From the NCBI GenBank assembly GCA_019059635.1, contig JAGVRJ010000005.1:1674001-1738000 (forward strand): a stretch of DNA of 64,000 nt. Direction: 5' to 3'. Numbering within the stretch: the stretch's first letter is position 1; the number at the start of each line of letters is the position of its first letter. The DNA is from Proales similis (Eukaryota > Rotifera > Eurotatoria > Ploima > Proalidae). Under the pieces are notes generated by a model. It made no database searches. It saw only the letters and a program-made list of their open reading frames with translations, and was not told the DNA's origin. Shown here piece by piece: positions 57,502 to 64,000 of the stretch. Position numbers and translations under genes: made by a program.

Positions 57502-60333
57502 ATGGAGGCCGCTGCAAATGAGACCGGCAATGAAGCCACGGACAAAGTGAGCATGCGTGACTTCGAGCTTCTCAAAGTGCTCGGCACTGGCGGTGAGCGA
57601 CTTGACATCTACTTTTAGTTCGGTTCTATCAGTTGGCTAATTATTTCGTTGACTCAATTAGCCTATGGCAAAGTGTTTCTGGTGCGTAAACGAGGTGGTG
57701 GCGACGATGGCAAGCTGTATGCAATGAAGGTGCTGAAGAAAACAACGGTGACCCAGAAGGCCAAGACGGCCGAGCATATTCGCACAGAGCGGCATGTGCT
57801 TGCTGCTGTCAGACGAGCTCCCTTCTTATGCAAGTTATATTACGCCTTTCAGACTGATGCCAAACTTCACCTGATACTCGAGTATGTGCGCGGTGGTGAA
57901 CTCTTTACTCACTTGTACAAGCGTGATCACTTTGACGAGACGGCCGTTCGCTTCTACGTGGCCGAGATCACCGTGGCACTCGAATACCTTCATGCGAAAG
58001 GAATTATTTACCGAGATATAAAGCTTGAAAACATTCTACTCGATCACGAAGGCCATGTTTGCCTGTGCGACTTTGGCCTGAGCAAAGAGTTCGGAAAAAC
58101 CTCACTGAGCATGCTCAATCCGGGCGAGCAAGACACTCGCAGGACCTACTCGTTTTGTGGAACTATTGAGTACATGTCGCCAGAGTGTAAGTTGAAATGC
58201 GAATTTCTAATTTGCTCGATCGAGCCTGTTGACTTGTGGCAGTCGGCAGAGCTTAATTCATCTTGATTTGTTATTTAAGTAATTCAAGGAGACTGTGGGC
58301 ACAATTTCACGGTCGACTGGTGGAGCCTTGGAGTTTTGACCTACGAGCTGCTGACTGGTGCATCTCCGTTCACTGTCGACGGTGAGAAAAATGTGCCGTC
58401 GGAAATATCCAAAAGAATATTGAAATCGCAGCCGCCGATGCCTCGTTCGTTCAGTAAATCAGCGCGTGACTTTATTCTTCGTCTATTAAACAAATCGCCG
58501 GCCAAACGATTGGGAGCGAACGGTGCCATTGAAGTTAAATCTCATCCATTTTTCAACGGAATCGACTGGTCAGCACTGCACAACAAACAGCTTAGGCCTC
58601 CATTCAAGCCCAACTTGTGCAGCGAGTTGGACACAACAAACTTCGCCGATGAATTCACAAATCAAGCAGTCACCGACTCACCCGCGTTTGCTCTAGCTTC
58701 GAACTGCGCCAATCTCTTTCGTGGCTACTCGTTTGTAGCACCGTCAATCATTTACGGCAATAACATACTTGCCGACAGCGATCCAGAGTGGCGCTCGCTC
58801 AACGCATGGCTCAGGAACTCGGCGTTCAACAAACTGTACGAAGTGGACGTGAGCAGCAATCTCGGCACCGGAAGCTACAGTGTGTGCAAGAAATGCCAGA
58901 ATCGAAGCACAGGCCAGTGGTATGCGGTGAAAATTCTCAGTCGGCAAAAGTGCGACGCCACCAACGAGATAAAATATCTGAGCAAATGCCAAGGCCATGA
59001 GAACATTGTCAAACTGCACGACGTTCTTCAAGATGACTTGCACACTTACATCATAATGGAGCTGTGCAGTGGCGGTGAACTGTTCGAACGGATTCGAAAA
59101 AGAAAAGGCTTTACTGAACGCGACGCATCCTCAATAATCAAATCGCTCATATCGGCGATTCAATTCATGCACAGTCATGGCGTGGTTCATCGAGACCTAA
59201 AACCAGAGAATATCATATTCGCCGACGAGCGAGACGATTCAAAAGTGAAAATAGTCGATTTTGGCTTTGCTCGTCTAAAGCCAAAAGCCAACGACACAAT
59301 TCACACGCCGTGCTTTACGCTCACCTATGCGGCGCCTGAAGTGCTAAAGCAAGCGCTGGGCAGCAAGCAGAGTGGCGAAAGAGGCTATGACGAGTCGTGC
59401 GATTTCTGGAGCTTAGGAGTAATTTTGTACACGATGCTCAGTGGAAAAGTGCCGTTCAGCGGCGATCCAAGCCAGCAAGAAGACGCCGACGACGCAGCTC
59501 TGCAAGCTCGCTCACCACTTACTCAGGAAAAAATAATCGAGCGCATTAAAAACTCAAACGAGTTGACATTCAGCGGTCAAGTTTGGTCTGAAGTCAGCCC
59601 CTCGGCCAAACAGCTTATTCGAGGTCTCTTGACAGTTGATCCCCGTCGTCGCCTAAAACTTCGCGATCTCACTAGAAACGAATGGATTAGATCTGGTGCT
59701 GGCACATTGCTAAAATCTAATCAAAAGTCGTCGAATTCAAACATAAACAGCCACAACAACAACAACAGTCAACTTGCTCTTAAACTAGACAATAAGCTCA
59801 TAAACAGCCAGATAAGTCGGGCACTGGACGCTTTTCACGTGGCCGAGAGTAAAGGAATTTTGTTCAATTTGAAAAGCGTTTCAGAGGCATCGCTGGCTCA
59901 GCGACGACAACTTAAACGTAGCACATCGTCGAACGCTTCGTCAGAGTCAAATATTAGCACCAACTCGCTCAGCTCGTCCATAAGCGCCTCGACCACGAGC
60001 ATAAACTGCACGCCGACGAAAAAGTGTCCGTCGTCGTGCGGCAAACTTGGCGAGCAGACTGTGTTTACTTTTAACGAATCTTATGTGAACGAATATCTGA
60101 ACCAGCAGCAAGCATTGGCGCCACCAGTCACAACAAGCTTTCACCGGCCCATAACGCGCTCAATAACTCATCACACGAATCAAATGGGTCCCAACCAAAC
60201 CGAGACTGGCACCAAAAGAGCTCTACTAGATCCGAACAGTGAGGACACCGAGCCTGTTGATGTGACCACGCCCGTCTTGGGCATGCCGCCTGCCAAGCGG
60301 TCAAAGAGATGCTCGACCATCATGCTGGACTAG
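57502..60333 (+). CDS. RPS6KA5: MSK-type tandem kinase (RPS6KA5/4, JIL-1 relative; 3 exons)
   Basis: Exons 57502-57592, 57662-58186, 58280-60333; about 889 aa (human MSK1 802), phases closed. The N-terminal AGC kinase (about 22-290) has LGTGAYGKVFLV, YAMKVLKK, YRDIKLENILL, DFGLSKEF and the activation loop TYSFCGTIEYMSPE. The turn region (DSPA) and hydrophobic motif (GYSFVAPS) follow. The C-terminal CaMK-type kinase (about 390-670) has GTGSYSVCKK, AVKILSR, HRDLKPENIIF, DFGFARLK, TPCFTLTYAAPE and SLGVILYTMLSGKVPF. The tail has a MAPK-docking-like basic stretch (LAQRRQLKRS) and NLS-like KRSKR. MSKs are nuclear kinases activated by ERK/p38 that phosphorylate histone H3 and CREB. The N-terminus before the kinase is short; an upstream exon is possible. 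Confidence 0.94.
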
Positions 60334-61194
60334 AAACGCATTCTAACTTAGCGGCACTTATCAATTATAGCGCATCTGCTCTCAAGCAATCTTCTTCCTT
60401 TTCTCATTTGTTTTCTTTTTGACTTTGACTGACATCCGTACGCACAATTACTTTGTTATTACTCTGGTTCTACACATTTCGGCTTTCTTAAATCGACGTT
60501 AAATCTGAGTTGATCCTGAAACGAAGAGAGTTGTCCAGGTGGGCATGATTTGCAAGGAATCAAATTTGTACCTGTTGTCTATTTTCAATAATTTATCTTT
60601 TCAGAGCAAACCTCTCGCAATTATTTAAAGCTGCTCGAACGCCATAACCACATTTCTCTGTCTATTTTGTTGGCATTCTTCTTTGTTTGGTCGTCGAAAT
60701 TTTTCTCTTCGGCACATTACATTGATATAAACGCTCAGAGAAAAGCGAATTTCTTTCAAGCTCATTCTCTCTTCTCGCCCAAATAACAACCAAGTTTTAA
60801 AGCAGTTCAAAAGCCTACAATATTTTCAACCGAATATAATTATATATTCTATTATATTGTTATTGTTATAAAGAGAGAAACCAAAAATACAAATCAATTT
60901 CTAATTTCTTTTTCGCTAATGGGTCTTACTCATCGTTCCGCGGTTACCTAAGAATCGAGCATGTTTTTCTTGTTAACATGGCTAGGGTGAGAGGAGCGAG
61001 AACCCCAATCAGGCTCGATCTTGCACCTCAATGACAGACTAATTAAATTCATTCTTTTTCCAATTGAATATCCTCAAACTGGGCTATTTTTTACAATTTG
61101 TAAACAATCATGCGTGACGCCAGCTTCCTTATATATATATCTAACCCAGCGCTCGACTCCGACCATACTGAGCTAATTTGCAACCGCTTTCGCT
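60334..61194. other. Intergenic, MSK 3' end to PLAC8-A
   Basis: 861 bp of T-rich sequence forming the MSK 3' UTR and the promoter side of the PLAC8-like gene. A short open frame at 60625-60810 (minus) is unsupported. Confidence 0.4.
61129..61140 (+). promoter_or_regulatory. Candidate TATA box of PLAC8-A
   Basis: An alternating TATATA run about 55 nt before the PLAC8-A start codon, at a spacing that allows a short 5' UTR. It is the clearest TATA-like element next to a gene in the window. No experimental start site is known. Confidence 0.4.
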
Positions 61195-61676
61195 ATGTCG
61201 TAAGTTATTGGCTCACAAACTGCCTCCAATTCGACTAATCGTTGATTTGAAGTGGTACTTGGAACGAAGGATTCTGCTCTTGTTTCTCTGATATTCCAAC
61301 ATGTAACGTGCAATCTGCCTTGGTCCAGATGGCCTTCAATTCTCTAACAGAGCTTTTTTCTATTCTCATTCTGAAACTCAGGTCTGCTGACTTGTTGCTG
61401 TCCCAATATTGCTGCCGGAGTGGCCTCTTATTCGGCTAACGACTCAATTCCATGCGTAGCAATTAGTGCTTGCTGCCATCCATGTTGCCTGCCATGTCAG
61501 AGAGATCGTGCCCGAGAAGATCTAGGGATCGAGGTGAGCCCATCACAGTTTTCTCTTTGGTCCAGCTGGCTTTGAAACATTTCAAATTTCAGGGAAGCTT
61601 CCTGGAGGATTTGGTGCTCAGCTGGTGCTGTTCATGCTGCACCGTTTCGCAGCTTTTACGCGAATACGAAGTTTAA
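61195..61676 (+). CDS. PLAC8/cornifelin-family small cysteine-rich protein A (4 exons)
   Basis: Exons 61195-61199 (only ATGTC), 61253-61302, 61382-61533, 61593-61676; 96 aa, phases closed. The protein has the PLAC8 signature: WNEGFCSCFSDIPTCLLTCC near the start, CCHPCCLPCQRDRAREDLGI in the centre, and a terminal WCCSCCTVSQLLREYEV. PLAC8-family proteins are small, membrane-associated and cysteine-rich; known members act in differentiation, organ-size control or metal resistance. The first coding exon is 5 nt. I chose it because the TCT-GGT junction continues the frame and because the paralog at 62469-62930 has exactly the same arrangement. A TATA-like run lies about 55 nt upstream. Confidence 0.88.
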
Positions 61677-61857
61677 TCCAGCCTAAACAGTTTTCCATCC
61701 AAATTTTTCAGATTCCTTTCTTTTGCATGAATAAATCTTTTTTCTAACTAAACGCAAGGCGAATCATTCAACTTTGATAAATCATTCTGAATTTATTTAG
61801 AAGTGAGAAACAGACTCGCATTGAATTAGTAAAATACAACAAAACAGGTTGGATTGG

Positions 61858-62217
61858 TTATTTGGTCCAGGAGACTTTGGGGATGTCGTGGTACTCGGTT
61901 AAGCTGTTTAAATGCTGATTGAAGCTCTCCACGTGCTCTTTGTGCGACTTCTCCGCCCTTTTCAGGATCTTCTCCTCGTTGCGCTTTTCCAGCACTTTCT
62001 CAAACTTGAGCTCTGCCCGAGTCTTGAGATTTTTTCTTATCTGCGCCAGTTCGGAGTTTTTCACGTCCTCTTCATTTTTGACGACCATTTTTATCGAGTC
62101 CATCAATTCGTCACCTTTTTTGCCGTTCTCTCGCTTGCTCTTCTTTTTCTTCTTCGACACGGCTCCGGCCGCGACGCCTTTGAGCTTGAGCGAGCCACCT
62201 GCGCACTCGTAAGACAT
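61858..62217 (-). CDS. FAM32A: FAM32A homolog
   Basis: One intronless frame of 119 aa (human 112). It has the conserved GGSLKLKGVA near the N-terminus, a Lys-rich tract (SKKKKKSKRENGKK), a helical charged middle (FEKVLEKRNEEKILKRA) and the diagnostic C-terminus LTEYHDIPKVSWTK. FAM32A is a small nuclear protein whose C-terminus reaches the spliceosome catalytic centre and helps exon ligation. It sits between two convergent PLAC8-family genes, 181 bp and 251 bp away. Confidence 0.95.
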   Translation of the reverse strand: MSYECAGGSLKLKGVAAGAVSKKKKKSKRENGKKGDELMDSIKMVVKNEEDVKNSELAQIRKNLKTRAELKFEKVLEKRNEEKILKRAEKSHKEHVESFNQHLNSLTEYHDIPKVSWTK

Positions 62218-62468
62218 TGCTCTTCCTCTTCTCTCTCTTCGTCTGAATCTCCTAAGTTCGATCTGCTAGTCCTCTCAATCTGAGCATTTTTCCGACGCAT
62301 AAGTTGCGAGAACTTTCCAAGCCCCGCGAAACAAAACCAACACAACAATGTCAAATGATGCGGCTGATTTTTTTTATTCGCTTTCCTGATTAATTACTCT
62401 ACGCTTTAGTTGGAAAAAGTTATTTTGTCTTGTTCCATTTGTTAAATATTTTTAGCCATAATGCTTTT

Positions 62469-62930
62469 TCAATCGAATTCACGCTTGACTTGAATGGCAG
62501 TGCAACAAGGACAACACCAGCCCAGAGCCAAGTCGGTAACCGCGTTTCCCTGTTACAGAATGCGCGATAAATTTCACCGACTAGTTGAGAAACTAACATC
62601 GCATTTACCTCAATGCCACGATCTTGGCGGACCTGGTAGCGCAACAAAGGAACCAACAGAGGATAAAAAAAGCACTGCAGGCCGGCCATCAATGTATCTT
62701 GTCCAGCGCTTTTGGTTGCGATCGCGGTCTCGATACAAGGCAAAAAGTAGCCGAGCAGACCTATTCAACTCGTTTTGAACTTTCATCATCTATCATTGAA
62801 TAAGCTTGGCTTACAATCGGGTAGACTCTCAAAGCAGTCGCAGAATCCAGTTCGCCATTCGCCACTGAGAAATTTTCAAGCCATGAAACGCTTAAAATCT
62901 TCTGGATCGGTCTTGATTCACTTACGACAT
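62469..62930 (-). CDS. PLAC8-family protein B, divergent paralog (4 exons)
   Basis: Minus-strand exons 62930-62926 (ATGTC), 62864-62815, 62760-62609, 62549-62469; 95 aa, phases closed. Exon lengths 5, 50, 152 and 81 nt mirror PLAC8-A (5, 50, 152, 84), with identical intron phases. The protein aligns end to end: EWRTGFCDCFESLPDCLLGY, a hydrophobic middle, YQVRQDRGIEGNAVTDLALG, then WCCPCCTAIQVKREFD. The central cysteine block of PLAC8-A (CCHPCCLPCQ) is replaced by hydrophobic residues (FFYPLLVPLLRYQ). Naive frames here suggest other, spurious proteins; the spliced model is better because it reproduces the paralog's structure. An intact reading frame argues against a pseudogene. Confidence 0.82.
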
Positions 62931-64000
62931 TTTTTTGATGAATAGGTTCTAAATGCGAATACTGTCTCGATCTAAAAACCGCAGCAGAGTTATTTTCAAT
63001 CATAATGGCCCATATCGTCAGAAACGCTCATTCGGCAGCTACAAAATCAAAATAGCCGATTTTAGCGCCAGTGCATGCCGTTTCGATGGTTTTACCACTG
63101 ATAGTTTGAAGCGAAAAAAAAGGCGAAATATAATAGTTGGACTGAGCTTGCGACGGTTTACTTCATTCTAGCTGGCAAAGCATCGCTTTTTATGCTTAAA
63201 CGAGTCCAAATTGTCTGAGATTTGGCTTTTTTTTTCATTTGGCAAAAATAAAATTTATTCAAAGCTCATTCACTGCGAGCGAGCTAATAAAATTCAAATC
63301 AGTAAAAAGAGAATTGTTGAGCTGTTTTAAATGAAAATTCTCTAATTTTTATTCTTCTTCTAATTTTTATTATTGTCATCGAGCCAAAGCACGCCAACCA
63401 GTGAGTGAATAAGCGAGACAAAGGATTTAAGGCCATCTGAATAGGATTCCTCGCCTCGTTCGTTCTCCCTCTCTTTCCCTCACTTTTCTCCCTTTTACTT
63501 TTAGACTCAGCTTGTAGTTGATTGTTAATTAACTCAACAGGATTAATGCGAAGAGATAGCGCTCAAGCATAAATCACTCGTTTGAACTGAAGGTTTGCGC
63601 GATTCATCATCTCATCACAATAACAACTCTTCATGATGATCATCATCAACTTTTCTCTGCGCCAAACGCATTCACTAGTTTGTCTGTCTAGCTAAAAAGT
63701 AGAAAAACATGATGGCTCAAATGTCATTTGAAATTCGGTCTAATTGAGAGCGAGATGAATGCAGCGACCGACAAGCGTCCGATTCAGCACCTATTAAGAT
63801 GAGTACGGATGAAGCAGGTCCATTGTCTGTGAATGGGTTCTTTTCTACTCTGCTGTGGATTTACTAGTGACCTAGATAGGATTGGTGAACAATACTTGTA
63901 GAACAGACTAGGCACTCCTTTCGGACCATTAATCATAGAAAGCATCGCCTCATCTAATATCATCTAATTGATCCCATTTCAATTCTGTCTATCGTTGGCT
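62931..64000. other. Distal flank with no supported gene
   Basis: About 1.07 kb upstream of PLAC8-B to the window end. AT-rich, with a CT tract near 63460-63490 and ATGATG-like runs near 63630. A 72-codon frame at 62953-63171 (+) has no family match. I see nothing else. Confidence 0.4.

Noticed and set aside
60840-61060. Minus-strand segment with a GTAAGA donor-like site and a downstream ATTTTTGG Sm-like site, suggesting a spliced-leader RNA
   Set aside because: The required stem-loops are weak, no copy of the putative leader was seen elsewhere, and no gene in the window proves trans-splicing. Chance is more likely.
62494-62778. 94-codon plus-strand frame and 107-codon minus-strand frame over PLAC8-B
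   Set aside because: The minus-strand frame reads through the last PLAC8-B intron and starts inside its third exon, and the plus-strand frame is its shadow. The spliced PLAC8 model explains the sequence better.

Overview
This window is nuclear DNA from a bilaterian animal with a compact genome. The evidence is a set of recognisable metazoan multi-exon genes, GT-AG introns that are nearly all 50-75 nt, short gene-to-gene spacers over most of the window, and eukaryotic tRNA genes followed by T-run pol III terminators. Tiny introns with an otherwise conserved gene set would suit a miniaturised (for example meiofaunal) invertebrate. I cannot name the phylum from sequence alone. I rebuilt exon structures by hand, using reading-frame phase and recalled family alignments. 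Phase closes in every spliced gene listed, but a few terminal exons remain uncertain.

Layout. 0-5.4 kb: SART1 (-) and CPT2 (+), head to head. 5.6-8.4 kb: two identical tRNA-Pro(CGG) genes bracket an intronless serine-rich gene with an internal tandem repeat. 9.2-11 kb: SIX4/5-class homeobox gene (-). 11-22.5 kb: about 11.6 kb with no gene that I can support, AT-rich and full of microsatellites, probably regulatory. 22.5-31 kb: a cell-surface and secreted cluster made of a KIRREL-like five-Ig receptor (+), a TGF-beta superfamily ligand (+), and an unusual protein with a signal peptide and a WD40-like propeller (-). 31.5-42.2 kb: dense housekeeping genes, COG2, an aftiphilin-like clathrin adaptor, cystinosin and NEK9, all on +. 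42.8-53.2 kb: an SLC6 transporter, symplekin and an MTA-type NuRD subunit, all on -. 53.2-57.5 kb: a second gene-poor block. 57.5-60.3 kb: MSK/RPS6KA5-type tandem kinase (+). 61-63 kb: two PLAC8-family paralogs that converge on FAM32A.

How the genes relate. Most are independent housekeeping functions: RNA processing (SART1, symplekin, possibly FAM32A), membrane traffic and lysosome (COG2, aftiphilin, cystinosin), fatty-acid oxidation (CPT2), mitosis (NEK9) and chromatin (MTA, MSK). The two long noncoding blocks flank developmental or chromatin regulators (SIX4 with KIRREL; MTA with MSK), which fits regulatory DNA kept in an otherwise compact genome. The least expected items are the secreted propeller, the PLAC8 pair that begins with a 5-nt coding exon, a zinc finger inserted in the MTA protein, the serine-rich repeat protein, and a 70-bp stray copy of a COG2 exon.
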